Positions 44,356-54,292 of a stretch of DNA of 64,000 nt are shown here, piece after piece. How positions within the stretch are numbered: the stretch's first letter is position 1; every line of letters begins with the position of its first letter. Origin of the DNA: Agrobacterium vaccinii. GTDB taxonomy: Bacteria; Pseudomonadota; Alphaproteobacteria; Rhizobiales; Rhizobiaceae. The position numbers and the translations under genes were made by a program. The DNA is taken from the NCBI RefSeq assembly GCF_021310995.1, contig NZ_CP054150.1, positions 1,674,001 to 1,738,000 of the forward strand, read 5' to 3'. The notes under the pieces are model-generated. The model made no database searches, had not been told where the DNA came from, and saw only the letters and a program-made list of their open reading frames with translations.

Positions 44356-46941
44356 GTGCGCTATTTTAATCGATTGAACATATGGCAGGATCGCGTGAAC
44401 CAAGATCTGTTGCTGAAAGATATTCTTGAAGCTCTGCCCGTTCCCGTCCTCCATCTTCGGGCCAGTGGCGATATCGTCTTCGTTCCGGCCAATTTCAATA
44501 TGGCCGCCTCCTGCGACACCCCAGGCCATCTGCTGGACTTCATCCACACCGATGACCACGCGGGCATTACAGAGGCGCTGGCAACCCTGCCGGAGGTTTC
44601 TTCGGCGGCGCTGGAAGCCCGGTTGCACGGCACCGGCACTGCGGATCGTTACGCGGTCCTGTCTTTAAGCGCGGTCGGCACCGGCGCGCGTGCTAGAACG
44701 CTGGCTCAATTCACCGATATCACCGAGCAGCGACACCGGGAAAAAGAAATCGCTTTTCGCGAAAGCCGCTGGAACAGCGCGCTCGTCAGCTCCGTGTCCG
44801 GCGTCTGGGACCAAAACCTCGTCACCGGTGCGATGTACGGTTCGGATACCTGGAAGGCCATTCGTGGTCTGGCACCACACGAGTCGGTCGAAACCGATTA
44901 CAACAAATGGGTGGATTTGCTGCACCCGGATGACCGGGAACACACGCTGCATTGCATAGAACGGCAGAATGCTGGCGATCCCGCCTATACCGCCTTCCAG
45001 TACCGGGAGCGGCACAAGGATGGCCACTGGGTCTGGATCGAGTGTCGCGGGGCCTGCATAGAGCGCGATGAATACGGCAGGCCGGTACGGATCGTCGGCA
45101 CCGATACGGATGTATCCGATCGAAAAGCCACCGAACACCTCATGGAGCGCATCTCGCGCCATCTGAAAGTCGCGCTCGAAGCCTCGCAGGTCGGCGTGTT
45201 CGAAGTCGATTTCGACGAGGGAGAAACCATCTGGGACGAGCGCATGTACGAAATGTACCAGGTCGATCCCATCACGCCCGTCAAGATCGGCGGCCTGTGG
45301 GAATCGCGCGTTCACCCAGACGATCTGAAGCGGGTCGGTAAAAACGTTTCGAACAAAATCGAAGAACTTCAGCCCTTCTCCGAAGACTACCGCATCATTC
45401 TGCCGGATGGCTCCTTGCGCTACATTCGCGCCCGTTCGCTTCCTTTCTTCGATATCGATGGCCGCAAGAAGATGATCGGCGTCAACTGGGATGTGACGGC
45501 AGACGTGCAGCTTCGCCACGAGCTGGAGCGCGCCAAGACACTGGCGGAAGCCCGCAATCTCGAGCTTGAAGCTGCGAGAGCGAGCATCGAGCACAACGCG
45601 ATGCATGACTATCTGACCGACCTGCCAAACCGTCGTTATCTGGACGACGTGCTGGAGCGCCGCGTGCCGGGAACAGCCGAGAACAAACGCGGCATTGCCA
45701 TCCTCCACATCGATCTCGACCGTTTCAAGCAGATCAACGACACATTGGGGCACCGCACCGGCGATGTCATGCTGCAGCATGTCGCCGATCTCTTGCGCAA
45801 AAACCTGAAAGCGGACGAGTTCGCGGCACGCATCGGAGGCGATGAGTTCGTCTTTGTATCGCCCTTCAACGGCAACACCCGAAGAGTGGCGGCGATGGCC
45901 GACGGCCTGATCAAGGAGTTGCGGAAGCCGGTTCTGCATGAAGGGCATGAATGCCGGTTTGGCGCCAGCATCGGCATTGCCTGCGGCATCGGCGATGACA
46001 TCGATTACAAGCAGGTTCTGCTCAACGCCGATATCGCGCTCTACAACGCCAAGAAACGTGGTCGTAACCGCTATGAATTCTTCTCCGCCGACACGCAGGA
46101 TTGGCTGATCAACACCAAGCGCGTCTCGGACGAAATTCTGACGGCGCTGGAGCGGGACGAATTCGTGCCCTACTACCAGTTCCAATTCGACGCCAAGACG
46201 CTTGATATTTCCGGCGTGGAAACGCTGGCCCGCTGGAACCACCCGATCGAGGGCATTCTGACACCGGATAAGTTTCTGGCCGTGGCCGAAGACCTCGACG
46301 CCGTGGCGACCATCGATGGCATCATTCTCGAAAAGGCATTGGCCGATTTCAAGCTGTGGAAAGCGGCAGGCATGGCCATTCCGACTGTCTCAGTCAACGT
46401 TTCGGCCCGACGTCTGCACGATCCTGCGCTAACGGACACACTGGACCGGCTGGATATCGAACCTGGAACGCTCTCATTCGAGCTACTGGAATCCATCTTC
46501 CTCGATGACAGCAACGACATCGCTATTTCCAATATGCAGAAGTTGCGCGCGCTGGGCATCGATATCGAAATCGACGACTTCGGCACCGGCCACGCCTCGA
46601 TCATCAGCCTTTTGAAAGTCAGCCCCAGCACACTGAAGGTGGACCGGGAACTGGTGCGCCTGACACCTGAGTCGGCAGAACAGCGCAAGCTGCTCAGTTC
46701 CATCATCGATATCGGCCACTCGCTGGGCATCAAGGTCGTGGCGGAAGGTGTGGAGACGGCAGAGCATATCCGCATCTTGCAGGAGATGGGCTGCGATTCG
46801 CTTCAGGGTTATGCCCTGTGCCGCCCGATCCCACGGGATCAGGTTCCGGCTTTCGTTGCCGCCGAGGGTTGGCGATCGGCAGCAACGCACATGCCACCCA
46901 AAACGCGCAGAAAAGCCGCCAATCTGCCTGCAGAAGAGTAG
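44356..46941 (+). CDS. PAS-PAS-PAS-GGDEF-EAL signalling protein
   Basis: The 861-residue protein has three PAS-like regions (about 20-120, 140-265 with a PAC end, 275-400), a short linker helix, a diguanylate cyclase domain with intact GGDEF at 494-498, and a phosphodiesterase domain with an ETL variant of EAL (E622) and intact DDFGTG (D740-D741). Both activities for c-di-GMP are therefore possible. No membrane helix is seen, so it is cytoplasmic. The start is GTG with a weak ribosome site. Confidence 0.93.
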   Translation: MRYFNRLNIWQDRVNQDLLLKDILEALPVPVLHLRASGDIVFVPANFNMAASCDTPGHLLDFIHTDDHAGITEALATLPEVSSAALEARLHGTGTADRYAVLSLSAVGTGARARTLAQFTDITEQRHREKEIAFRESRWNSALVSSVSGVWDQNLVTGAMYGSDTWKAIRGLAPHESVETDYNKWVDLLHPDDREHTLHCIERQNAGDPAYTAFQYRERHKDGHWVWIECRGACIERDEYGRPVRIVGTDTDVSDRKATEHLMERISRHLKVALEASQVGVFEVDFDEGETIWDERMYEMYQVDPITPVKIGGLWESRVHPDDLKRVGKNVSNKIEELQPFSEDYRIILPDGSLRYIRARSLPFFDIDGRKKMIGVNWDVTADVQLRHELERAKTLAEARNLELEAARASIEHNAMHDYLTDLPNRRYLDDVLERRVPGTAENKRGIAILHIDLDRFKQINDTLGHRTGDVMLQHVADLLRKNLKADEFAARIGGDEFVFVSPFNGNTRRVAAMADGLIKELRKPVLHEGHECRFGASIGIACGIGDDIDYKQVLLNADIALYNAKKRGRNRYEFFSADTQDWLINTKRVSDEILTALERDEFVPYYQFQFDAKTLDISGVETLARWNHPIEGILTPDKFLAVAEDLDAVATIDGIILEKALADFKLWKAAGMAIPTVSVNVSARRLHDPALTDTLDRLDIEPGTLSFELLESIFLDDSNDIAISNMQKLRALGIDIEIDDFGTGHASIISLLKVSPSTLKVDRELVRLTPESAEQRKLLSSIIDIGHSLGIKVVAEGVETAEHIRILQEMGCDSLQGYALCRPIPRDQVPAFVAAEGWRSAATHMPPKTRRKAANLPAEE

Positions 46942-46967
46942 ATGGCGGCTGACTGAAACTTTGATGG

Positions 46968-47312
46968 TCAGGCTGCGGCTTTCGCCTGGGTTTCCGCCAT
47001 TCCCTCACGCAGGCTTTGGGCGGCAGAGTTTAGCAAGTCGCGCATGCGGTCATGAATTTCATCATCGGCCACGGTCACGGCAGCCTGCTCAAAGTCGGCA
47101 TGCAACTTCAGAAAAACGGCTTCGTCTTCGTTGCTATCAGCCGCACAGCCCGCCAGTTCGCTAGCATAGGCGGTTGCGTCTTCCTTCTTCATCAACGCCG
47201 CTGCCCAAAGACCGACCAGCTTGTTGCGCATGGCGTGAAGACGAAACGTCACATACTCTTCGTTGAAATAAATATTTTCGAGTGCTTTACCACGTTCTTT
47301 CAATGCAAACAT
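46968..47312 (-). CDS. F1-ATPase inhibitor zeta subunit (DUF1476)
   Basis: The 114-residue protein is a DUF1476 member: starts MFALKERGKALENIYFNEEY, then NKLVGLWAAALM and DADDEIHDRM-type helices. In Paracoccus this family is the zeta subunit that blocks ATP hydrolysis by the F1 motor through its N-terminal helix. It is divergent from purC, an arrangement frequent in rhizobia. GGGGTGA lies before the ATG. Confidence 0.93.
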   Translation of the reverse strand: MFALKERGKALENIYFNEEYVTFRLHAMRNKLVGLWAAALMKKEDATAYASELAGCAADSNEDEAVFLKLHADFEQAAVTVADDEIHDRMRDLLNSAAQSLREGMAETQAKAAA

Positions 47313-47557
47313 AATTTCACCCCGGTTTTTATTAGATTATTATTTTCGTCCTCTTCGCTGGGACGTTTCTGTTGTAAAATAAAACTGTTGAAAAAGCGTA
47401 ATCACGCAGGACGGCTCTCGCAGAAGACACACGCAAAGGCCACAATTGAAGCGAACGCTCCGTGCCTCATTGTGGAATTGCTTCTTTTCCGTTATGGGAC
47501 CGCCTCAAGACACGAAACAAACGCCGCCCACCGGCGCCAACCAAGAGATTTGCTGAT

Positions 47558-48322
47558 ATGAACCGTCGCCGCCGTATTTACGAAGGCAAGGCCAAGATCC
47601 TTTATGAAGGTCCAGAGCCAGGAACTCTCATCCAGTTCTTCAAGGACGACGCAACCGCCTTCAACAAGAAAAAGCACGAAGTCATCGATGGTAAGGGCGT
47701 TCTGAACAACCGTATTTCGGAATATCTGTTCACGCACCTCAACAAGATCGGCATTCCCACGCACTTCATCCGCCGCCTCAACATGCGCGAGCAGTTGATC
47801 AAGGAAGTGGAGATGATCCCGCTTGAGATCGTCGTGCGCAATGTCGCCGCTGGCTCGCTCTCCAAAAGGCTGGGTATCGATGAAGGCGTGGTTCTGCCGC
47901 GCTCCATCATCGAATTCTATTACAAGTCCGATGCGCTCGAAGACCCGATGGTCTCGGAAGAGCACATTACAGCTTTCGGCTGGGCGAACCCTGCGGAACT
48001 CGATGACATCATGGCGCTTGCCATCCGCGTCAACGACTTCCTCTCGGGTCTCTTCCTCGGCGTCGGCATTCAGCTGGTCGATTTCAAGATCGAATGCGGC
48101 CGCCTTTACGAAGGCGATATGATGCGCATCATTCTGGCCGACGAGATTTCCCCCGATAGCTGCCGCCTGTGGGACATCGAGACGCAGGAAAAGATGGACA
48201 AGGACCGTTTTCGCCGCGATATGGGTGGGCTTCTGGAAGCCTATTCGGAAGTCGCGCGCCGTCTCGGCATCATCAACGAAAATGAACCGATCCGTGGCAC
48301 CGGCCCGGTTCTGGTCAAGTAA
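47558..48322 (+). CDS. purC: Phosphoribosylaminoimidazole-succinocarboxamide synthase
   Basis: The 254-residue SAICAR synthetase has [27 protein letters not shown], and [10 protein letters not shown] ... [14 protein letters not shown]. It joins CAIR and aspartate in purine synthesis. It heads a purC-purS-purQ operon (17-base gap to purS). ATG 47558 is the family start; upstream codons in frame are not conserved. Confidence 0.97.
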   Translation: MNRRRRIYEGKAKILYEGPEPGTLIQFFKDDATAFNKKKHEVIDGKGVLNNRISEYLFTHLNKIGIPTHFIRRLNMREQLIKEVEMIPLEIVVRNVAAGSLSKRLGIDEGVVLPRSIIEFYYKSDALEDPMVSEEHITAFGWANPAELDDIMALAIRVNDFLSGLFLGVGIQLVDFKIECGRLYEGDMMRIILADEISPDSCRLWDIETQEKMDKDRFRRDMGGLLEAYSEVARRLGIINENEPIRGTGPVLVK

Positions 48323-48339
48323 ATTCAGGAGAGCAACAG

Positions 48340-48579
48340 GTGATCAAGGCACGGGTGACTGTTACGCTGAAGAACGGCGTTCTCGATCCGCAGGGTAAGG
48401 CAATCGAAGGCGCCCTCGGCAGCCTCGGTTTCGATGGCGTCGGCCAGGTCCGTCAAGGCAAGGTCTTCGATCTGGAACTGAACGGCGACGCGGCAAAGGC
48501 CGAAGCCGACCTGAAGGCGATGTGCGAAAAGCTGCTCGCCAACACGGTGATCGAAAACTACTCTATCGCTATTCTCTGA
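48340..48579 (+). CDS. purS: Phosphoribosylformylglycinamidine synthase subunit PurS
   Basis: The 79-residue protein ([44 protein letters not shown]) is PurS, the small subunit that bridges PurQ and PurL in the FGAM synthase complex. It starts with GTG after CAGGAG and is followed 17 bases later by purQ. Confidence 0.96.
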   Translation: MIKARVTVTLKNGVLDPQGKAIEGALGSLGFDGVGQVRQGKVFDLELNGDAAKAEADLKAMCEKLLANTVIENYSIAIL

Positions 48580-48596
48580 CGCTCAGGAGCCGCCCC

Positions 48597-49268
48597 ATGA
48601 AATCCGCAGTCGTCCAGCTTCCGGGCCTCAATCGCGACCGTGACATGATCGCGGCTTTGACACGGATTTCCGGCAAGGCACCTGTCACCATCTGGCAGAC
48701 CGAAACCGAAATCCCCGATGTCGATCTAATCGTCATCCCCGGTGGCTTTTCCTATGGTGACTACCTGCGTTGCGGCGCCATTGCCGCGCGCATGCCCGTC
48801 ATGCAGGCCATCCGTGAGAAGGCGGAACAGGGCGTCAAGGTTCTGGGCGTCTGCAACGGCTTCCAGATTCTGGTCGAAGCAGGCATGCTACCGGGTGCCC
48901 TGATGCGCAATGCATCGCTCAAATTCGTCTGCCGTGAAGTGAAGCTCGAAGTCGTCAACAACGACACAGAATTCACCCGCGCCTACGACAAGGGCCAGAT
49001 CATCCGCTCGCCCGTCGCCCACCACGATGGCAACTACTTCGTTGAGCAGGAACAGCTCAAGGCTCTCGAAGATAACGGTCAGGTCGTGTTCCGTTATGCC
49101 GAAGGCACCAATCCCAATGGTTCGCTCAACGACATCGCCGGTGTGATCAACACCAAGGGCAATGTACTGGGCATGATGCCGCACCCGGAAAACCTCATTG
49201 AAGCCGCCCATGGTGGCAATGACGGTCGCGGCCTCTTCGCCTCCGCTCTGGGCGTCATCGCAGCTTAA
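48597..49268 (+). CDS. purQ: Phosphoribosylformylglycinamidine synthase subunit PurQ
   Basis: The 223-residue class I glutamine amidotransferase has the nucleophile in [11 protein letters not shown], the [14 protein letters not shown] loop, and the His/Glu pair in [10 protein letters not shown]. It supplies ammonia from glutamine to PurL. CAGGAG precedes ATG 48597. A small hairpin follows the stop. Confidence 0.97.
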   Translation: MKSAVVQLPGLNRDRDMIAALTRISGKAPVTIWQTETEIPDVDLIVIPGGFSYGDYLRCGAIAARMPVMQAIREKAEQGVKVLGVCNGFQILVEAGMLPGALMRNASLKFVCREVKLEVVNNDTEFTRAYDKGQIIRSPVAHHDGNYFVEQEQLKALEDNGQVVFRYAEGTNPNGSLNDIAGVINTKGNVLGMMPHPENLIEAAHGGNDGRGLFASALGVIAA

Positions 49269-49275
49269 TTGTTAA

Positions 49276-49302
49276 TAAAGCCGGGATATACCCGGCTTTA
49301 TG
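49276..49302 (+). terminator. Probable terminator after purQ
   Basis: TAAAGCCGGG pairs with CCCGGCTTTA around ATATA. The T run is short (TTTAT), so termination may be partial, allowing some reading into the lipoprotein gene. Confidence 0.6.
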
Positions 49303-49328
49303 ATCTCTCCCAGTCATGGATTGAAGCG

Positions 49329-49742
49329 ATGAACCGCCTGCCCCGTCGTCACGCACTCAACATTGCAGGCCTCGGCCTTATTGCGATGTCTCTCGCCGCC
49401 TGTCAGTCCGAAAGAAAACCAGCTGCGTCGTCCTCATCGTCCTCGCAGGCGGCTTTGCCTGTCATGGAACGTGTGGCGCTGGGAGCCAATGCCTGCTGGT
49501 TCAAATCTGGCGACCCGGCCTTCAAGGCCTATCGCCTAGCGCCTGAGCTTAACTCCTTCTCCGGTCGTCCCCGCATTCTGCTGGTGCCGCGCAACAGCCC
49601 GGAATCCCGCCCGATGCTCGTCGTGCATGCGGAAGGCAACCCGGCCAAGCTGGACGCCTTCGGTCCCGCGATGAACGAGCCCCACTCCGCCCGCATCTCA
49701 GCGGACGTGAAGCGTTGGGCGAATGGCGGCAAGGGCTGCTGA
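49329..49742 (+). CDS. Small lipoprotein, unknown function
   Basis: The 137-residue product has a basic N terminus (MNRLPRRH), a hydrophobic stretch and a lipobox ending SLAAC, then a Ser-rich linker and a ~90-residue domain with two further cysteines (GANACWF and terminal GGKGC). It should be lipid-anchored in the envelope. I recognise no family. It follows purQ by 60 bases, separated by a weak terminator. Confidence 0.78.
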   Translation: MNRLPRRHALNIAGLGLIAMSLAACQSERKPAASSSSSSQAALPVMERVALGANACWFKSGDPAFKAYRLAPELNSFSGRPRILLVPRNSPESRPMLVVHAEGNPAKLDAFGPAMNEPHSARISADVKRWANGGKGC

Positions 49743-49753
49743 TCCACGCGACC

Positions 49754-50053
49754 TTAAAACGAGCGCGGCAGTGAGAACAGGCGTGCCTTGGAAAACTCGC
49801 GCATTGCATCCTGCCGCGTAATTCCAATGTCCGCCAATTCTTCCGCGGTCAGTTCACGCAGTGCCAGACGGGTGTTACGCTTACGCTGCCATTGGCCGAA
49901 TACACCCAACAGCCGCTCGAAGACGGTGCGCGGCTCGGCCTGAAAAGGCGCAGGGCTGACCATTTCGCCATCATCGCGGAAAACACGCTCCCGCGCATAG
50001 CTATCGGGGTACATTGTATCTATTGTCGAAAGATATTGATCCAGCTTACGCAT
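49754..50053 (-). CDS. DUF1127-domain protein
   Basis: The 99-residue protein ends in a DUF1127 motif (RLALRELTAEELADIGITRQDAMRE-type). DUF1127 proteins in Agrobacterium are small Arg-rich regulators affecting phosphate and carbon metabolism and growth. The N-terminal half is not conserved. AAGGGG lies seven bases before ATG 50053. It is divergent from a MocR-type regulator 92 bases away, which may control it. Confidence 0.85.
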   Translation of the reverse strand: MRKLDQYLSTIDTMYPDSYARERVFRDDGEMVSPAPFQAEPRTVFERLLGVFGQWQRKRNTRLALRELTAEELADIGITRQDAMREFSKARLFSLPRSF

Positions 50054-50087
50054 ATTGTACCCCTTCGGGATTTTTTTAGAAATCATT

Positions 50088-50112
50088 CAATTGAAACAAT
50101 CAATACAATTGA
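50088..50112. promoter_or_regulatory. Candidate operator between the DUF1127 and MocR genes
   Basis: Two direct CAATTGA repeats start at 50088 and 50106, 18 bases apart, inside the 92-base divergent gap. MocR-type regulators often bind direct repeats in such gaps. No consensus is known to me for this protein. Confidence 0.35.
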
Positions 50113-50145
50113 CTCGAGAACGAGTACAATGCATAAATTGTCACC

Positions 50146-51564
50146 ATGACAAATTGGCGTCCAGATTTATCGCAAGGCACCGGTCCGATTTACGTACGAC
50201 TTGCCGACCATATTGAAACCGCCATATCCGAAGGCACCCTGCCGCCTGGCACCAAACTGCCGCCGCAGCGAAATCTCGCCTTCGATCTGGGGGTAACAAT
50301 CGGCACGATCAGCCGCGCCTACGCGCTGATCCACGAGCGCGGCCTTGTCAGCGGCGAAGTCGGACGTGGTACCTATGTCAATGCAAGCAAGACACCCCGG
50401 CCCGCGACAAAGCCGGAACATGCGGTCTCTGACTTGGGCGGCACGCGGCCAAGTGCCGAAACACCCAACAAATATCGGCTGAACACGACAGCCGCTCCCG
50501 ATATCGGCCAGAACCTGCTAATCGACCGGCACATCTCCGATATCGTAAAGGAGTGCTCTCCAAAGATCGCCGATTATGTCAGGGCGTTCCCGCCAGAGTG
50601 GGCACAGGCCGGTGTTCGCTGGTTGACCCAGGGTGACTGGTCTCCAATGGTCGACAACATTGTCCCCACGCTGGGCGCGCATGCGGCCATCATGGGCATC
50701 ATCACCGCCATGACCTCGCCGGGCGACAGGATCGTGTTCGAGCCCGTCACCTATTCCCAGATTGCCCGTGCCGCGATTCTGGCCGGTCGCCGTGCGTCTG
50801 TGGTGGAGAGCGACGAACAGGGCATCGTCCCCGAAGATTTCGAGCGGATCTGCGCACAGCAGCATCCGAAGATGGTCTTCCTCATGCCGACAGGCCAGAA
50901 CCCGACCTGCGCCGTGCTGCCAGAGGCGCGCCGTCGCGCCATTGCCAATATCGCTCACCGGTACAATGTCTGGATCATCGAAGACAATCTCTACGGCGCA
51001 ATGGTCAGCAGCCAGCCGCCGATGATTGCACAATTCGCGCCTGATCTTACCTTCGTCGTCGGCGGCCTGTCGAAATCTGTCTCCGCTGGTGTCCGTGGCG
51101 GTTGGGTAGCCTGCCCCTCGAATTTCGCCACGCGCATCCGCATATCCCACGCCATGATGACCGGCGGCCTGCCCTTCCTCTTGGCGGAGCTGAGTGCCCG
51201 CATGGTCAATAGTGGCGATGCGCATGATATCCGCAGAGACGTCACAGACGAGATCAAGGCCCGCGAACAGATCGCCCGCAAAGCCTTTGCCAGTTTCGAA
51301 TTCAATTCGATGCCGGACATTCCCTTCCTCTGGCTCAAGCTGCCGGAACCGTGGCTATCAGGCACCTTCCGCAGCGCCGCGATCAAGGAAGGCATTCTCA
51401 TCGATGACGAGGATGAGTTCAAAGCCGGGCGTTCGGAAAAAGTCTTCCACCGCGTCCGCATCAGTTTTTCCGCACCCAGAACCCGCGAAGAACTGACAGA
51501 CGCTTTCGGCATTCTGCGGCAACTGCTGGACAACGGCTCTGCCGGGTATGAGGGCGTGGCCTAA
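50146..51564 (+). CDS. MocR/GntR-type PLP-dependent transcriptional regulator
   Basis: The 472-residue protein joins an N-terminal GntR winged helix (PIYVRLADHIETAISEGTLPPG, QRNLAFDLGVTIGTISRAYA) to a fold-type I aminotransferase domain with the PLP-binding lysine K310 in GGLSKSVSAGVRGGW. MocR proteins sense PLP-linked ligands and control nearby, often divergent, genes. The neighbour here is the DUF1127 gene. No PLP pathway gene adjoins. Confidence 0.92.
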   Translation: MTNWRPDLSQGTGPIYVRLADHIETAISEGTLPPGTKLPPQRNLAFDLGVTIGTISRAYALIHERGLVSGEVGRGTYVNASKTPRPATKPEHAVSDLGGTRPSAETPNKYRLNTTAAPDIGQNLLIDRHISDIVKECSPKIADYVRAFPPEWAQAGVRWLTQGDWSPMVDNIVPTLGAHAAIMGIITAMTSPGDRIVFEPVTYSQIARAAILAGRRASVVESDEQGIVPEDFERICAQQHPKMVFLMPTGQNPTCAVLPEARRRAIANIAHRYNVWIIEDNLYGAMVSSQPPMIAQFAPDLTFVVGGLSKSVSAGVRGGWVACPSNFATRIRISHAMMTGGLPFLLAELSARMVNSGDAHDIRRDVTDEIKAREQIARKAFASFEFNSMPDIPFLWLKLPEPWLSGTFRSAAIKEGILIDDEDEFKAGRSEKVFHRVRISFSAPRTREELTDAFGILRQLLDNGSAGYEGVA

Positions 51565-51686
51565 CAGCAAAAACTGGGGTGAAGACTGATTTTGCCGGGG
51601 CGTCAGGACATTTTCCTGTCGCACGTTCCCGTCTCTTGCGGTAAAGAACCGGAAACTCCCGTACCGGCTCGAACCCCGTGAGACCT

Positions 51687-53921
51687 ATGACACTTCCAAA
51701 TCATATCCAGATCACCCCGGAACTCATTGCATCCCATGGGCTCAAGCCCGATGAATACCAGCGCATCCTCGACCTCATCGGACGCGAGCCGAGCTTTACC
51801 GAGCTTGGCATCTTCTCCGCCATGTGGAACGAGCACTGCTCCTACAAATCTTCCAAGAAGTGGCTGAAGACCCTGCCCACCACAGGCCCGCGCGTCGTTC
51901 AGGGCCCTGGCGAAAACGCTGGCGTTGTCGATATCGATGATGGCGATGTCGTCGTCTTCAAGATGGAAAGCCACAACCACCCGTCCTATATCGAGCCCTA
52001 TCAGGGTGCCGCGACTGGCGTCGGCGGCATTCTGCGTGACGTCTTCACAATGGGCGCGCGCCCCATCGCCGCCATGAACGCCCTGCGTTTCGGATCGCCT
52101 GACCACCCGAAGACGCGCCACCTCGTGGCTGGCGTCGTTGCTGGGGTTGGCGGTTACGGCAACTCGTTTGGCGTTCCCACGGTTGGCGGCGAAGTCGAAT
52201 TCGACGCGCGCTATAACGGCAACATTCTCGTCAACGCCTTTGCAGCGGGCCTCGCAAAATCCGACGCCATCTTCCTGTCGGAAGCCAAGGGCGTTGGCCT
52301 GCCGGTCGTTTATCTCGGCGCAAAGACGGGCCGTGATGGCGTCGGCGGCGCAACCATGGCGTCTGCCGAATTCGACGAATCCATCGAGGAAAAGCGCCCC
52401 ACCGTTCAGGTCGGCGACCCCTTTACCGAAAAGTGCCTGCTGGAAGCCTGCCTTGAACTGATGAAGACAGGCGCAGTCATTGCCATTCAGGATATGGGTG
52501 CCGCTGGCCTCACCTGCTCCGCCGTCGAAATGGGTGCCAAGGGCGACCTCGGCATCGAACTGAACCTTGATCAGGTTCCGGTTCGCGAAGAGCGCATGAC
52601 CGCCTACGAAATGATGCTGTCGGAAAGCCAGGAGCGCATGCTCATGGTTCTGGAACCTTCCAAGGAAGAGGTCGCCAAAGCGATCTTCGTCAAATGGGGC
52701 CTGGATTTCGCCATCGTCGGCAAGACCACGGACGATCTGCGCTTCCGCGTTCTGCACAATGGCGAAGAAGTCGCCAACCTGCCGATCAAGGAACTCGGTG
52801 ACGAAGCCCCGGAATATGATCGCCCATGGACGCCCGCCAAGGTGCCTGCACCGTTGGCAGAAAATGACGTGCCGGACGCCGATATTGCCGATGCTTTAAT
52901 CAAGCTCGTCGGTTCCGCCAATAACTCATCGCGCCGCTGGGTTTACGAGCAGTATGATACGCTCATCCAGGGCAACTCGCTACAACTGCCGGGCGGTGAC
53001 GCCGGTGTTGTCCGCGTCGAAGGCCACGCCACCAAGGCGCTTGCCTTCTCGTCTGACGTGACGCCGCGCTATGTCGAGGCAGATGCATTCGAAGGCGGCA
53101 AGCAGGCCGTGGCCGAATGCTGGCGCAACATCACGGCAACAGGCGCATTGCCGCTGGCTGCGACCGACAATCTCAACTTCGGCAACCCCGAAAAGCCTGA
53201 AATCATGAGCCAGCTCGTCCATGCCATCAAAGGCATCGGCGAAGCCTGCCTCGCGCTCGAATTCCCGATCGTGTCCGGCAACGTCTCGCTCTACAACGAG
53301 ACCAACGGTCAGGCGATCCTACCGACGCCTACCATCGGCGGCGTCGGCCTGTTGGCCGATTGGGCCAAGATGGCTCGCATCCGCTTTTCAGCCAGCGATG
53401 AGATCATTCTTTTGGCCGGCGCACCCGAAGGTTTGGGCACCCACATCGCACAATCCGTCTACATGCGCGATGTCCATGGCCGCACCGATGGCCCTGCCCC
53501 GCATGTGGATTTGGCCCACGAAAAGAAGACCGGCGATTTCGTTCGCTCAGTCATCACCGATGGTCTGACGACTGCCGTCCACGATTGCTCGTCCGGTGGT
53601 CTGGCTCTTGCGGTCGCTGAAATGGCCATTGCATCGGATATTGGTGCCACTGTGGATGCCGTCGAAGGTCACAACCCCGTCGCGACATTCTATGGCGAAG
53701 ATCAGGGCCGTTATGTACTGACTATTCGCCAAGTGGATCTCGAAATGGTGAAATCCCGCGCGGCTGCGGCTGGCGTTTCCGTCACTGTAATCGGCAAGAC
53801 CGGCGGCTCTGTCGTAAAGCTGGGTACCGCGCGCGCCGTCGAGATTAATGAATTGCGCAACGCCTATGAATCATGGTTCCCTCACTTCATGGATGGCGAG
53901 TTTCTCGCCGCTGCAGAATAA
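51687..53921 (+). CDS. purL: Phosphoribosylformylglycinamidine synthase subunit PurL
   Basis: The 744-residue ATP-dependent subunit has [50 protein letters not shown] and [14 protein letters not shown]. With PurS and PurQ it makes FGAM. It is separated from purSQ by three unrelated genes. The BolA-family gene follows 19 bases after the stop, in the same operon. ATG 51687 is used; a GTG at 51678 would add three residues. Confidence 0.97.
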   Translation: MTLPNHIQITPELIASHGLKPDEYQRILDLIGREPSFTELGIFSAMWNEHCSYKSSKKWLKTLPTTGPRVVQGPGENAGVVDIDDGDVVVFKMESHNHPSYIEPYQGAATGVGGILRDVFTMGARPIAAMNALRFGSPDHPKTRHLVAGVVAGVGGYGNSFGVPTVGGEVEFDARYNGNILVNAFAAGLAKSDAIFLSEAKGVGLPVVYLGAKTGRDGVGGATMASAEFDESIEEKRPTVQVGDPFTEKCLLEACLELMKTGAVIAIQDMGAAGLTCSAVEMGAKGDLGIELNLDQVPVREERMTAYEMMLSESQERMLMVLEPSKEEVAKAIFVKWGLDFAIVGKTTDDLRFRVLHNGEEVANLPIKELGDEAPEYDRPWTPAKVPAPLAENDVPDADIADALIKLVGSANNSSRRWVYEQYDTLIQGNSLQLPGGDAGVVRVEGHATKALAFSSDVTPRYVEADAFEGGKQAVAECWRNITATGALPLAATDNLNFGNPEKPEIMSQLVHAIKGIGEACLALEFPIVSGNVSLYNETNGQAILPTPTIGGVGLLADWAKMARIRFSASDEIILLAGAPEGLGTHIAQSVYMRDVHGRTDGPAPHVDLAHEKKTGDFVRSVITDGLTTAVHDCSSGGLALAVAEMAIASDIGATVDAVEGHNPVATFYGEDQGRYVLTIRQVDLEMVKSRAAAAGVSVTVIGKTGGSVVKLGTARAVEINELRNAYESWFPHFMDGEFLAAAE

Positions 53922-53940
53922 GAATTGAGGAGTGAACACC

Positions 53941-54174
53941 ATGCCCATGAAGCCTGGCGACATTGAGGACATGATCAAAGCTGGAATTCCCGGCGCGAAG
54001 GTAACCATCCGTGATCTCGCCGGTGACGGCGATCACTACGCGGCAGAAGTCGTGGCCGAAGCCTTCAAGGGCAAAAGCCGCGTGCAACAGCACCAGATGG
54101 TCTATGACGCCTTGAAGGGCAATATGGGCGGCGTTCTGCATGCTCTCGCCTTGCAGACATCAGCACCAGAATAA
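53941..54174 (+). CDS. BolA-family protein (IbaG/YrbA-like)
   Basis: The 77-residue protein has the BolA fold with GDHYAAEVVAEAFKGKSRVQQHQMVYDAL. BolA proteins pair with monothiol glutaredoxins in iron-sulfur and iron homeostasis. In many rhizobia a glutaredoxin gene follows purL-bolA; here a terminator follows instead and no glutaredoxin is seen. GAGGAG precedes ATG 53941. Confidence 0.92.
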   Translation: MPMKPGDIEDMIKAGIPGAKVTIRDLAGDGDHYAAEVVAEAFKGKSRVQQHQMVYDALKGNMGGVLHALALQTSAPE

Positions 54175-54195
54175 TCAACGTCCAAGTTGAAGATC

Positions 54196-54232
54196 AAAGG
54201 CCTGCGCGAACCCCGCGCGCAGGCCTTTTTTT
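54196..54232 (+). terminator. Rho-independent terminator of purL-bolA
   Basis: AAAGGCCTGCGCG pairs with CGCGCAGGCCTTT (13 bp), with the T run of seven overlapping the 3' arm. Confidence 0.9.
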
Positions 54233-54292
54233 ATTGTCCAGTTAACCTCCCTCATACCGGCCTTGAGAGAGTGAGTGGCAACTTAAATTGCT

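Noticed and set aside
44665..46242. 525-codon minus-strand open frame
   Set aside because: It is antisense to the GGDEF-EAL gene; no recognisable protein.
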